Assembly (NCBI RefSeq): GCF_009905375.1 | Contig: NC_133647.1 | Location: forward strand, 132,076,088-132,140,087 | Origin: Apium graveolens | Taxonomy: Eukaryota > Streptophyta > Magnoliopsida > Apiales > Apiaceae | Direction of reading: 5' to 3' | DNA: 64,000 nt | Shown: positions 1-10,558 of the stretch, one piece after another | Numbering within the stretch: position 1 is the first letter of the stretch | Layout of the letters: each line of letters begins with the position of its first letter | Position numbers and translations under genes: made by a program | The notes under the pieces: model-generated | What the model was told of the DNA's origin: nothing | Seen by the model: only the letters and a program-made list of their open reading frames with translations | Database searches by the model: none

Positions 1-470
1 TATGACTTGCTACATGTTCTGGGGTAAGGCTAGCTCATATGCTAACTTCCCAATACTTCTTAATATATCCAAGGGTCCGACAAATTGTGGACTTAACTTT
101 CCTTTCTTTCCGAATCTCATCAATCCTTTCCAAGGGTTTCCAAGGGGATACCTTTAACAACACTAGGTCCCCTACTTCCTATTCTTTGTCTTTTCGTGTC
201 AAATCAACATACTTCTGATGTCCATCTTGGGCTACTACCAGTCGTCCTCTGATTAGATCTCTTATATCCTTGGTCCTTTGGACTACTGCGGGTCCGAGCA
301 TCTTGCGCTCTACAACTTCATCCTAATCATAAGGGAGATCGATATTGTCTTCCCTCAAGGATCTCATAAGGCGATATCTCGATAATGACATATGATCTAT
401 TGTCGTAAGATAACTTAATCCGCGTTAAGTGATCATTCCAAATTCTTTCAAGTCTATTGCATAGACTCTC
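1..470 (-). pseudogene. Integrase C-terminal remnant of element E
   Basis: The base sequence aligns by eye with the distal integrase of elements F (about 9700-10140) and B on the same strand, including the stretch that in those elements encodes the integrase C-terminal GPFEIL / RFGKKGKL region and the upstream part around the YGRKCRSP motif. Many substitutions and indels leave no usable reading frame. The function in the intact family is to insert the cDNA into chromatin. This copy is dead. It ends at the window edge, so the chromodomain, if there was one, is outside. Confidence 0.65.
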
Positions 471-1899
471 ATTATAGCTTTTAGCATTAGAGCTTTTGCT
501 TCTCAATACCCATTCTTTTCCAGTTCTTAATCGCTATTACCTTCCGTTCCTAATATTATACTAGTTATACCTTTGGCTCGTTAGCGTTCTATAACCTTTT
601 AATAACCACGTCAACCTTAGTATCACGAATGTGTTTCCATTCCGAATACCACCAAAACTTTATTACTCCTTTTTCAGCTGTTTCTATTTTCGAAAGCTTA
701 ATCCTTCATATAGAAGTAAAGGAATTTGTTGAGAGATCACTATGATCATGAACACTTGTTATATCGCATAGTTAGTACAGAAGGTGGCCAACCTTTAGTA
801 CTTGACAAGCAATTAAACAATAGATGGTATCCTACTAGGCTTCTATCACACAGATAGATAGTCATTCGGCAATACCTCCCCTTTCTGGAAGGGTTGTTCT
901 TCTCAGCTTACATGAAATGAAAAGAAGAGAAAAGAATGAATTGAAGAGAATTGTATATATGAAAAAAAAAATACTGCCACAAAATATCTGGCTTGGAACC
1001 TACGTCTGAACTATAGAGGTTTGTCATAGGAGAACAAATCATATACGTATATAAATCAACATTAAGCATTATAGCATCGTATTTCCCTTGCCTAAATATT
1101 TCGCTATCCCGTCCATCATTCTATGGACCCACACTCTTCCTCGAGCTTATACACAATCACCTTTGAAACTCCCTCGACATCGAAAATCGAATCTGGGATC
1201 TCATTTTATACATCATCGTTACTAGAATTCTATGCTTGCACCGCAACCTTCCTCGTATAATAATACGACTCTCTATTGATAAGAAAGAATAATTATTCAC
1301 TAGGTAGATACTCTACTTAATTAGTCTATCAATGATAACTTATACACTACCACGACCCGATTAGTGGTACTCAATCTCAACACCCATTCCAATACAACTC
1401 TCACGGTTGTAATCAGCTCAATACTCGCAGAATCATTACTGCCTTACTATGGTCCACCACTGACCTACTGTAGTCATTCATTTTCCATGAAGTCTTAATA
1501 TCTAACCATACGGAGTCCATACATGTCGTATCAAATCCTTCTAAGGAGGTAACATAATCACCATTCATGATTCATGGAGTACACTCCTGATTCTGACATA
1601 CATACATGACATGAAGCAGATAAAATTGCAGAAGAGTTTCGCTCAAAGCAACGATAGCAGGCTAATACCATTCTTAATCATATGCCTTCAATAGAAGACT
1701 TAACTCAAAGGTTTGTTTAGTCCTTTTTGAAATATGGTCCTGGCTTATCTCAAGATAGGACCTTCTAAGATAGATAGCCCGTTCATGGCGATTACACGAA
1801 TTAAACCTTTACCAACTACTATTATGGTTGGGTATTGCACAGTCATCAGAAGGAATGTCAATCTTCCAAACCATAATACAACCTTCACAGCTTTAACCA

Positions 1900-2010
1900 T
1901 CATCACTGTATTCTTTGGCACAAGCGCCTACAATTATCCTTTTACCATTAAAGTGTCGGCCACCTCTTTGGCCTTTCCTGATAGTAATAGTTCCTTATAA
2001 TCAATGTCTT
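1900..2010 (-). pseudogene. RNase H C-terminal remnant of element E
   Basis: Plus-strand bases near 1945-1985 match the segment that in F (about 10965-11005) and B encodes the end of RNase H, the conserved VADALSR motif followed by the PGKAN region. The match is short and broken, and the surrounding 400 bases on each side show no clear domain. This is one of two copies of the same motif in element E; the other is near 4290-4330. Confidence 0.5.
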
Positions 2011-2859
2011 TTAACCACCTTCAACTAAATTTTCTACCTCATTTCCATCACAGCTGATGTGAAGATGTTTTCATTAAAATCTAATGAGTAAAAAAAAATC
2101 ACCATTTTTCCATAAGTTATTGCCTCAGTCTTTAGAGGTTAATCACTGTCGCGACTGACTCTCGATCGTACTTAGAACATCTTTTGTCTTAGGTCCTAAT
2201 TGCCCTCAACAATTTCGACCTTTACTGGTTCGATCCATACTTTCTCGTGGTTTAACACGTGCCCCACTTGGCATCATTATAATTACGTCATATTCCTTTT
2301 ATCAACATTTTTATTCTTGAGAAATTTGAATATTACCTATCTCCATGCAAAACCTCTAAGGTTATCTTTCAATAGTTCCTCCTGTATTCCCTAGATACAG
2401 GGCATATCGAAATACCATTTACTATTACTAGAACCATTATCTATATACTTCTGAAAAATTTCTCCACTGATTCTTAAAGGTTGTTATTACCTTAATCCTT
2501 TCCAATTCATACTGTCAAAACTCACACTATCCCTATTAAGGGTGAAATGCCAACCTTTATGCATTCCCCTAGGATTCGTTTTAAGTTACTGATGTTTTAT
2601 CCTTAATTCCACCTTTAAAAAGGTACTTGCATCCTTCCACGGATAAATCAAGTCTTATATCCTTGATAGATTATCTTAATCAATCATTCCCACCTCGATA
2701 GTTTATACCAATTTCACGATAGCATCCTTATTCAAACTGAGGTCAACCCATATGGCCTTCAAAAGATACCAATGGTTACCCGCTTTTCTTGCCTAATTTG
2801 GTAATGATAACAAGGATGTTCTGGAATATATTGGTCATGTTCAACGTGAACTTCTTCTT

Positions 2860-2990
2860 AATAATTCCTTATTTACTTTTGTTGTTTATCCCAACAGTCA
2901 TCTCAATGTTGGGATATCTCCCATACCTGGCGTCTCCCTTTCTGGGTATCATGCCACCGGTCTTACACTTCACCTTCTTGAAGGTCACTT
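2860..2990 (-). pseudogene. Possible gag zinc-knuckle remnant of element E
   Basis: On the minus strand one frame reads a Lys/Arg/Gly-rich segment with a CKTGG start, spaced roughly like the first CCHC-type knuckle of gypsy gag. Only part of the cysteine pattern remains, so the call rests mainly on its position downstream of the gag core at 3400-3780. It could also be chance similarity in decayed DNA. Confidence 0.25.
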
Positions 2991-3399
2991 CCTTCATCCA
3001 ATTTTCTTAATTTCTTACTTTCTTGTGTCCTCAGTCTATCCGTGTCTCATTATTTATCCTTTGAATTATCTCAAGGTTTCCTCGAATCTTCCCAACTTAC
3101 AGGGGATAAAATATATGTATCTCTTATGCCCTAAACCATCAATTTTAACTCATGGTGAATCACCCTCATCCTGATGATTACATACTCTTCTATTTCTATT
3201 TCTACGAGTCTTTAGGGTTTCCTCATACCCAACTCCCTTATCATTCCTCAAACTCTATTGCCGTTATATTACTTTCTCTTATCATTATTTCATGAACCAA
3301 CACAACATAAGCATTGATTTCAAACATCCCGTCATTCTGGATTCGTGTCTTCAGAACGAATCTTGACAACTTTTACATCTTAGATTCATAATTCATCAT

Positions 3400-3780
3400 A
3401 CTCGTCTGCCTTTGTTCTGGCTCTAAAGCTTTTACACTATCTCCTTATCTTTGGGAATTACTTTCCCGAAAACAATTGACTGAACTTAAATCAGTTTATT
3501 ATAATCTCTTGCTCCATACCTTCCTTGGTCTTTCACCAGCGGGTGGTCTCTTTCTTAGGAGGGTAAGTGACAAAACAGTCTTTTGTGGTTCGTCAACCAT
3601 TCAGAATCTCAAATGATTCCTCTATTTCCTTTAGCCAGGCTCTTGCCTCGACTAGGTCAACCTGTTCCTTGGAACTCTGAGAGCTTAGAGACTTAAAGGT
3701 CCTGAAAGAATTTCCTATCGCATTGTTTCCTCAAGGTGGTGGTTGGGGATAATAGTCTAAGTTCTGTCTAGACAGTCCAT
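3400..3780 (-). pseudogene. Gag core (retrotrans_gag) remnant of element E
   Basis: The minus strand from about 3740 to 3580 reads FRTFKSLSSQ and then ARAWLKEIEESFEIL, the classic start of the gypsy capsid core (a Trp followed by the E-shaped helix residues). It continues after a stop with FVTYPPKKET and a W, matching the next gag helix. Several stops and frameshifts follow between 3540 and 3400. In living relatives this domain forms the virus-like particle. The sequence is clearly different from the gag of F and B, so E belongs to another family. Confidence 0.6.
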
Positions 3781-3976
3781 AAATTGCCGTATAGGAGTAC
3801 CGTCTCGGGTCTCCTTTCCTTACTCGACTTTCTGTTTCATTAGTATGAAATGTTTCAACCTTCTCCCATAATCGGGGTTATCTTATACATTAAAAACCTT
3901 GTTTTCCACTCTATTATGTTATGGGTTCTTTCTTTGTTGATGGCAACCTCCCTGACTATCACATTCTGGGTTTGCC

Positions 3977-4840
3977 CTAAATCCTATTCCTCAAACTATG
4001 GCTCTCATCTAAGTTCTCATCCTTAAGCTCTTGAACTTTCGGAACCCAAATTCTATAGGAATACCTCATTATTCCCTTATCATCTTTCTCGGTATTAATC
4101 TCATATTTATTTGTTGGCTCTCTGCCTTCATTCATCACCTTTTTCTGGCACAATATGCTCTTTTCCAATAATTCGGTCTCTATTGCAATCTCAAACAGCT
4201 TTTCGGTACCGGCTCCGGTTACCTTCACTACTATTTCCATTTTCTCAAAATATCTTATCAATTCTCCCAAAGACATTATCATCTTGAGTCTCTCCTTTTT
4301 ACTAAGGACATCAGCCACCACATTGGCTTTCCCCGAATGATACAGAATCTCCCAATCATAATTCTTGATTAGCTCTAACCGCCTCCTCGGGCGTATGTTG
4401 AGCTCTTTCTACGTAAAAATGTACTAGAGCTCCTATGGTTTGTGAATCTCACACTTCTCTCCATACAAGTAGTGCCTCCAATCTTTAGGGCAAAACTATT
4501 GCCACGAGCCCAAGCTCATGGGTGGGGATATCGAATTTTAAATTCCCTTAATTGTCTTGACGCAGACGCGATTATCTTGCTGTGCTATATAAGAAGCACC
4601 CTAATTCCTTATGCGAAGCATCACTTACAAATCACAAAATCTCCTTTTTCCATCCGGCAACGCCAACATGGGGGCCGTCACCAACCTTTGCTTCAGTTCT
4701 TAAAAGTTGTTCTCGCATTTCTCTGTCTATTCGAACTTCTCAGTCTTATGAGTAAGCCGCGTTAAAGGGGCTACTATCTTTACAAACTTGAACGAACCTC
4801 CGGTAGTGACCGACCAATCCTACCTCTGGTAGTCGACCTA
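3977..4840 (-). pseudogene. Out-of-order RT / RNase H / integrase-N fragment inside element E
   Basis: From right to left the minus strand matches the RT thumb (about 4840-4770), RNase H (about 4760-4330, aligned with F bases 11030-11500) and then an open stretch of 114 codons (3977-4321) reading VLSKKERLKM and RIWVPKVQELKDE, the junction of RNase H and the integrase zinc-binding region. It lies between the acidic gag N-terminus and the gag core of E, where RT and RNase H do not belong. A second RNase H end is present near 1945. The likeliest reading is a fragment of another gypsy copy inserted or recombined into E; a rearrangement of E itself is the alternative. Confidence 0.6.
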
Positions 4841-4849
4841 ACCATGGTC

Positions 4850-5060
4850 ATCAATTCATCAGTGGTCCTTTATTCATTCTTGTCAGGATCCTCCATGGGA
4901 TCCTCCTCAGCAACTATCCCTTCTAGGACAACATCCTCAACCGCTACATCCTCAATATCAACATCATCCGGTCCTGCATTAGGACACTCTATCGAATCCA
5001 CAATCCGATCTCCAATTAGTAATAAACATCATCGCGCTGTTGCTCCTCAACCTCAGGGTT
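4850..5060 (-). pseudogene. Acidic gag N-terminus / leader coding remnant of element E
   Basis: The minus strand reads an Asp/Glu/Val-rich stretch of about 50 codons (GPDDVDIEDVAVEDVVLEG and so on) ending in a stop near 4880. Acidic, low-complexity N-termini directly after the leader are common in plant gypsy gag proteins. It lies about 190 bases downstream of the PBS at 5247-5258. The rest of gag is separated from it by the foreign fragment at 3977-4840. Confidence 0.45.
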
Positions 5061-5246
5061 CGGAGTCCCGCTACCATCTACGATAACGAACTACGCTTCT
5101 ATCACGATATTTATAAGGGTTCCCATAAGGGTTTTAACTGTCAGTGCTACGTTAGGTAGCCCGACTATGAACTTGGCAAGAGTTCTTATTATCTTAGTGA
5201 ACTTATTATCTTAACGTCCCATCATCTCTGAGGTTTATAACGCTTA

Positions 5247-5258
5247 GCTCTGATACCA
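5247..5258 (-). other. PBS of element E (initiator-Met tRNA)
   Basis: On the minus strand the 12 bases read TGGTATCAGAGC, complementary to the 3' end of plant initiator-Met tRNA. They lie four bases from the LTR edge (TGTTACA on the minus strand ends at 5263). This fixes element E's orientation and shows that the LTR to its right is the 5' LTR. Confidence 0.85.
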
Positions 5259-5262
5259 CTTC

Positions 5263-5326
5263 TGTAACACCCCCAGATCCGGGGTCGGGGATCCGGGTCA
5301 TCACGGTCTTTCTTTCCACAATATCA
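5263..5326 (-). repeat. 5' LTR of element E, distal 64 bp
   Basis: On the plus strand this begins TGTAACACCCCC next to the PBS and is cut at 5326 by the insertion of element F. The rest of the LTR continues at 18889 after F and its target-site copy. Together the two parts make about 4.04 kb, a normal size for long-LTR gypsy elements. Confidence 0.8.
5322..5326. repeat. Target-site duplication of element F, left copy
   Basis: TATCA directly precedes the TG of the left LTR of F. The same five bases follow the CA of the right LTR at 18884-18888. A perfect 5-bp duplication confirms F as a bona fide single insertion. Confidence 0.95.
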
Positions 5327-8300
5327 TGTCACACCCCCAACTTAAATAGCAAAATAATTATAGCTATTACATCATTTTAATGAGTATTACACAACCAAAA
5401 TCCAAGATCTTATAGTTTAGGGTTTGGAACAGCCCAACACTACCAACTATTACATCTGATTACAAATACCGAGTCCTCACACAACTATTATTACTTATTC
5501 TACCTGAGCTCGAACATAAGCATCAGCATCACAGGTCTTACGGGCAGTCTGCTTGAATCTAACCATGGCTGCTAGCTGTAATATCAGGGTAAAGCAAGAA
5601 GTGAGCCAAAAGCTCAACAAGTGCTAACAATACAACGCAAAGCATAAATCGAGATATACCTTTAGGAATGACAATGGAATGACATAATCAATGATAATCG
5701 AGAGATAAAACTTATGTGAGTTGGCATCATTTTGCTTGCATCAAAACAAATTTTAAAACCATTCCTAATCAAAATCATTTTATGACGCTACGGATTACAG
5801 CCGGTGATCAGCCGCGAAGTAATCCCGAACCTCGCTGGGTTCTAAAACATTATTGGGAATCCCTAGGCAACTTTTAAGCCTAATATAAGTGTGGAAAGGA
5901 CTCGCGTCTCAGTCCAGATCCACCATTCAAGAAAACATTTGTCCCCCTTTGGGACTGAAAAATCCACCTTTTATTCATTTTGAAAACTGATGCCGATTTA
6001 TGACAAAATCTCTTTCGACTGAAATCATTTTTTTTTTATCAGGGGATTATAGATCAACTTGAAATACTGGAAATATGACACTAAATCTCAGGGCCATGAT
6101 CCACTAGACTTTACTATATTAGGGTAATCGAGAGATTTCCATAAACAAGAATTTTGACAAGGAAATTAAGCAAGGCTACTGGATAATATGAAAGAGTAAT
6201 GCCAAACTAGGCTTAAAGCAATGGTTGTAGACAAGGTATAGGTATTAGAACATCAAGAAGATAAGCATCACTGGTTCCAATAGGATAGAGGTGCTAAAAT
6301 ATAAAGGAAGTGATCATCAGCTCAAGATATAACAGGGTATCAAGCTTTAGGGTAAGGATAGGGTTATCAAACAATCATGAATGAATTTAAGAAAAGATTG
6401 GCTTTTAGGTATCAAGATAAAGTTTCTATCGAGGTTATTTCAAGAGTTGAATCAAAGCATCAGGGTGCAACATCAAGATTTCTCAGGGATCAATAGCATG
6501 ATAATCAAAAGGATCAATAAGGTATTATAACACATCTCTATTTTATCATGGCATTAAACTATCATGAAAGACTTTTGAACTACTTGCAATACGTACTCGA
6601 GGGTTCATGGCATCTCTATGTAACTCAAAGATAAACAAAAGATACTCTTGATTTAAATATATCAAAATGACTCAGGATAATTGCATCGATATATATATGA
6701 ACTGTTTACATTAAATGCGTAGGTCAAGTTGAATCACTTGCCTTGAGATAGACTGGTCTGGTCTGACTGGTAGGAGCAACAACTGGAGCTTCACTCGACT
6801 TTTATGGCAAGTTTTCCCTCGTCTCGAGATCCTACATAAATAATAATAATCCTCATTATAATATATTCTTTCCATCTTAACCTATTTACAACCCGAAATT
6901 AAACATGGATGGCACTTAGGCCTATACACACTTAATTCATATCCACCATTTATATTTTCAAATGTACACACGTAGCCACATAATCACATATCGTATATTA
7001 ATACCAAATAACATCATATACACCATAATGCCACACTAGGCTTGGATGATCTCGACTCACCACTTAAGTTACTTGGTCGCTAACTAAACGAAGTCTTCGA
7101 ATTTGGGCTTCCTAACTCAATGTGCCTTTCCTAAATTATCCAAAACCTATTGACCCTCACTTGTGCCTTTTGTTCTACTGACCTTATACTATCTTACAAC
7201 TATGGTGGTCGACCCAATACTCACTTCTAAGTGTCCTAAAACTATGTGATAAGTGAAAGTGCTCACTGGTGCAAATTTCAGAATGGTAACTAAGGTTTCT
7301 TGAGTGCATTAGACACTCTAAAACTATAAGTTTTTCTTCAAAATTTTTACACAAGACTCTCCTGACCTAAGGGCATCTCACAAGCTTGATGTGGCTCAAA
7401 GGCCTGGCTTGGGCCTTCTTGGGCCTAAGCTAAAAGTCCAAGGTACCCCTGTTTTTCTGGGCAGAAAATGCCCTGACTTGAATTAACTTGTGACACATGG
7501 TTCTAGCTCATATCCTATGAACTATGGTTGGAAAAACTTCTCTGACATACCCTCTAACTAAGGCCCAATTGGGCCTAATGAGGGCCTACCCATGACATGG
7601 CCAAATCTCCCTATTTCTAAGTTGCAACAAAACTGTCCCCTGCTGGACAGATTTTGTTATTCTACTTGTGCACCTAACCAAATGACATGCAAACCTCCAA
7701 CCAACTCCTAAAACCTATTATATACTCCCCATACTAACTTCTGGTGGCTTGGGCCTCAAAGTGCACATCAATGACATGGTCAAAACTCACTCTAAACCTC
7801 AGGGTACTAAACTGATTTTTCTGCAGAAACTATAACTCTCATTTTCCAAGGTTTTGACTTGACAAACCCAATTATCAACAACTAAATACTTAAACCAAGA
7901 CCTATACTTGGTATTCTACTGAACTAACTCCCTTTTTCTCAAAATAACCTTGGTGAGATCATCCTTACCTAAGGTGCAACTATGGCAAAACAAAAGAGAC
8001 TACTCTTAACAAATCGCAAATCTTCATGCTTTTGAAACAACAAGATATATATATTTTTATAAAAGATAACCACAAATTATTACCATGCAACAAGAAGCAT
8101 AAATCAATATTATCACATTATTCCTACTGAAATTAAGGCTCACTAACAAAATCTTTTCCAAATGATCAAAATCTTACAACAAACTAAGAGAATTCCACAT
8201 GCATGCATGCCTTCGGGTTTTTCAAACCAAAACAACATATTTTCTACATATATTCCATCTTAAAATTGACATGCAAGCCTAGCATAAGGTATACCTAGAT

Positions 8301-9378
8301 GATCACTTAGCATGCAAGGAGTTTTATCAAATTTTCACCACAAAATTCAAGTCATTATCACATAAACATGCAAAAATTGAACAAAACAACAAGAATGATT
8401 TCAAGGACCATTCATTCGGCTCCCATATGGTCATGGCCGAATGAAATGGATGGAAATGGCCATTAAATCATCAAGAGTTTCCTTCTCAAGACTTGGCACT
8501 TATCCATTTATTGTAGTCCTCTCGAAAACAACCTTAAATCCATAAGAATCAAGATTGTATTTTGAGTTTCACTAAAACCTTTACATGCAACCCTTAAACT
8601 TAAACTTTCTACTCAAAACTCTTTGAAATATGAATGATCATGATATAGGAAGTAATATTTACTTGTATGGAAGGTGGAAACTTGAATGTGGAATGAAGAA
8701 AAGGGGAGGGGGTAGGTTTTCGGCTAAAAACCCGAGAGGAGAGGGGGAGGGCCGAGAGGAGAGGGAGGAGGGAGGAGAAGTGTGGAAACGGTGGAGTGAA
8801 AGTGGTGTGTTTGTCATGTTTTCTTGGTTTTTATTTGCCCATAAGTGAGTGGATGAGAGAAATTACAATAGTAACCTTCCAATCTTAGTTAGGTAGATTT
8901 GCATGCAAGGACAAAATAGTAATGTGGCTAGAAAAATGAAAGTGAGTGGGGTTGGAATTGCCCTCCTTGCCCCTTGGTTGAATGGAAGAGAGTTTGCATG
9001 CAAGGGTAATCATGTAATTTGATAATTATTAAGCAACTAATTTCCAAAGATTTATTTTTATATAATAAAATACAAGTTCAAAAATTATAAAATTTATACC
9101 ATAAAATAACTTGGATTTTTAGAGACTTTATAAAATCATTTTCAAAATTTTGTGAACAAAATGTCTTTTAAAAGAAGATTTTTCCAAAGCTTAGAATATT
9201 CCTTATAAATCAAAAATAAAGAAATTAAATAAATTCTTGCTTTGAAAAATCATATACTACCCAAAGCAAATTTATAATGCAGAAATTTTCACTCACACAA
9301 ACGTACAAGCATTGAATATATTTTTATTTAACTTAATATTATTCACAAATAATATTACATAAAATGCCGGTCGTAACA
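5327..9378 (-). repeat. 3' LTR of element F (4052 bp)
   Basis: TG...CA ends and the same length as the right LTR. Differences from the right copy seen by eye lie at about 5413, 7336, 8687 and 8790, all C/T. Internal features: a 10-bp perfect inverted repeat with a 15-base loop at 8411-8445 and a purine-rich block at about 8700-8790, which is pyrimidine-rich on the coding strand. The plus-strand ORF of 72 codons at 8630-8848 is antisense to the element and is a by-product of the purine-rich block. No separate gene is seen in this 4 kb. Confidence 0.95.
8411..8445. repeat. Inverted repeat in the LTR of F
   Basis: TTCATTCGGC at 8411-8420 pairs with GCCGAATGAA at 8436-8445 around a 15-base loop. 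The same hairpin recurs in the other LTR at 17916-17950. It could be a regulatory or RNA-level hairpin; nothing in the sequence shows which. Confidence 0.6.
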
Positions 9379-9391
9379 TCCTCTCCCCCTT
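9379..9391 (-). other. Polypurine tract of element F
   Basis: The minus strand reads a purine run (AAGGGGGAGAGGA) directly against the 3' LTR. This is where plus-strand DNA synthesis is primed during reverse transcription. It lies about 20 bases past the stop codon of the polyprotein. Confidence 0.85.
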
Positions 9392-9412
9392 AAGGGATTC
9401 TGTCCCCAGAAT

Positions 9413-10558
9413 CTAAGAGAACAGATGAGGATACCAGGAACGCATATCAGACTCTAACTCCCAAGTCGACTCTTCGACCTTAGGGTTCCTCCAAAGTACT
9501 TTCACTAACTTTACTGATTTATTTCTAAGACTCTTTACTTGCCAGTCGAGTACTTTAACCGGTTGCTCCACAAATGACAGGTCTGCCTGAATTTCTACAG
9601 GTTCATATTCTATCACATGGCTAGCGTCAGGATTGTACTTCTTAAGCAACGACACATGGAACACATTATGCACATGCTGATACTGAGGTGGTAAGGCCAA
9701 CTCGTAGGCCACCTTTCCTACTTGACTCAAAATCTCAAAAGGACCTACGTATCTAGGTGCTAACTTTCCTTTCTTGCCAAATCTTATCAACCCTTTCCTA
9801 GGTGACACTTTTAGCAACACAGCTTCGCCAATTTGGAATTGAACATCCTTACGCGCTGGATCCGCATACTTCCTCTGTCTATCTTGAGCAGCAAGTAACC
9901 TTTTCTGAATTAACTTGACTGAGTCATGCAACTGTTGTACCAATTCTGAGCCGAGAATTCTTCCTTCTCCTACTTCATCCCAACTTGTTGGTGATCTACA
10001 TTTTCGGCCGTACAAAGCTTCATATGGTGGCATGCCGATACTGGAATGATAGCTGTTGTTATATGAAAATTCAATTAATGGCAGGTGGTCGTCCCAACTT
10101 CCAGCAAAATCGATTGCACAACTGCGCATCATGTCTTCAATTGTTTGAATTGTTCTTTCACTCTGGCCATCAGTCTGCGGGTGATACGCCGTGCTCATAT
10201 TCAACTTCGTGCCAAGACATTCCTGGAATTGCTTCCAGAATCTTGAGTTAAATCGGGGATCTCTGTCTGAAACTATTGATACAGGTACCCCATGCCTTAA
10301 TACGATTTCGTGCACATACAGATGAACCAACTTGTCCAGTGACGACTTCTCATTTATTGGAAGGAAATGCGCCGACTTCGTAAGACGATCAATTATAACC
10401 CATATTGCGTCATGTCCGGATTTTGTTCGCGGTAGTCCTACTATAAAGTCCATAGCGATATTTTCCCATTTCCATTCTGGAATCTTCAGGGGCTGAATTA
10501 ATCCGCTTGGTCGTTGATGTTCTGCCTTTACTTTCTGACAAGTATAGCACTTCGCAAC
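9413..10558 (-). CDS. Element F polyprotein, distal part: integrase core, C-terminal domain and chromodomain-like tail
   Basis: This is the continuation of the gag-pol frame after an in-frame amber codon at 10559-10561; both parts are in the same frame, with 1146 bases between their ends. It starts with the CYTC half of the integrase zinc finger, followed by the catalytic core: [18 protein letters not shown] with the first Asp nearby, [14 protein letters not shown] with the second Asp, and the [12 protein letters not shown] segment with the catalytic Glu. Next come the GPFEIL C-terminal domain and a chromodomain-like tail ending [10 protein letters not shown]. In the family, integrase inserts the cDNA and the chromodomain guides it to heterochromatin. 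The first ATG after the stop is at 10453, so without readthrough only an N-truncated protein could be made. Confidence 0.9.
   Translation of the reverse strand, partial: VAKCYTCQKVKAEHQRPSGLIQPLKIPEWKWENIAMDFIVGLPRTKSGHDAIWVIIDRLTKSAHFLPINEKSSLDKLVHLYVHEIVLRHGVPVSIVSDRDPRFNSRFWKQFQECLGTKLNMSTAYHPQTDGQSERTIQTIEDMMRSCAIDFAGSWDDHLPLIEFSYNNSYHSSIGMPPYEALYGRKCRSPTSWDEVGEGRILGSELVQQLHDSVKLIQKRLLAAQDRQRKYADPARKDVQFQIGEAVLLKVSPRKGLIRFGKKGKLAPRYVGPFEILSQVGKVAYELALPPQYQHVHNVFHVSLLKKYNPDASHVIEYEPVEIQADLSFVEQPVKVLDWQVKSLRNKSVKLVKVLWRNPKVEESTWELESDMRSWYPHLFS

Larger units (their letters stand above)
1..5262 (-). mobile_element. Element E: decayed interior of an old Ty3/gypsy retrotransposon
   Basis: Read on the minus strand from the PBS at 5258 leftwards, this stretch holds scattered, frameshifted fragments of gypsy proteins: an acidic gag N-terminus (about 4850-5060), a gag core (about 3400-3780), a possible zinc-knuckle region (about 2860-2990), an RNase H end (about 1900-2010) and an integrase C-terminal part (1-470). 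No long ORF survives. A separate RT/RNase H/integrase fragment at 3977-4840 sits out of order between the two gag parts. Bases about 470-1900 and 2010-2860 show no domain I can name but lie where integrase core, RT and protease would be. The element runs off the left edge. Clade is unresolved. Confidence 0.75.

Noticed and set aside
1734..2394. Short ORFs on the plus strand of the E interior (1734-2000, 2200-2394, 2789-3010)
   Set aside because: No domain, decayed element DNA, antisense to recognisable fragments.
8630..8848. 72-codon plus-strand ORF with ATG, repeated at 18135-18353, looking conserved
   Set aside because: It lies in both LTRs of F, antisense to the element, and is the reading of a purine-rich low-complexity block. 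The conservation is that of the young LTR pair.
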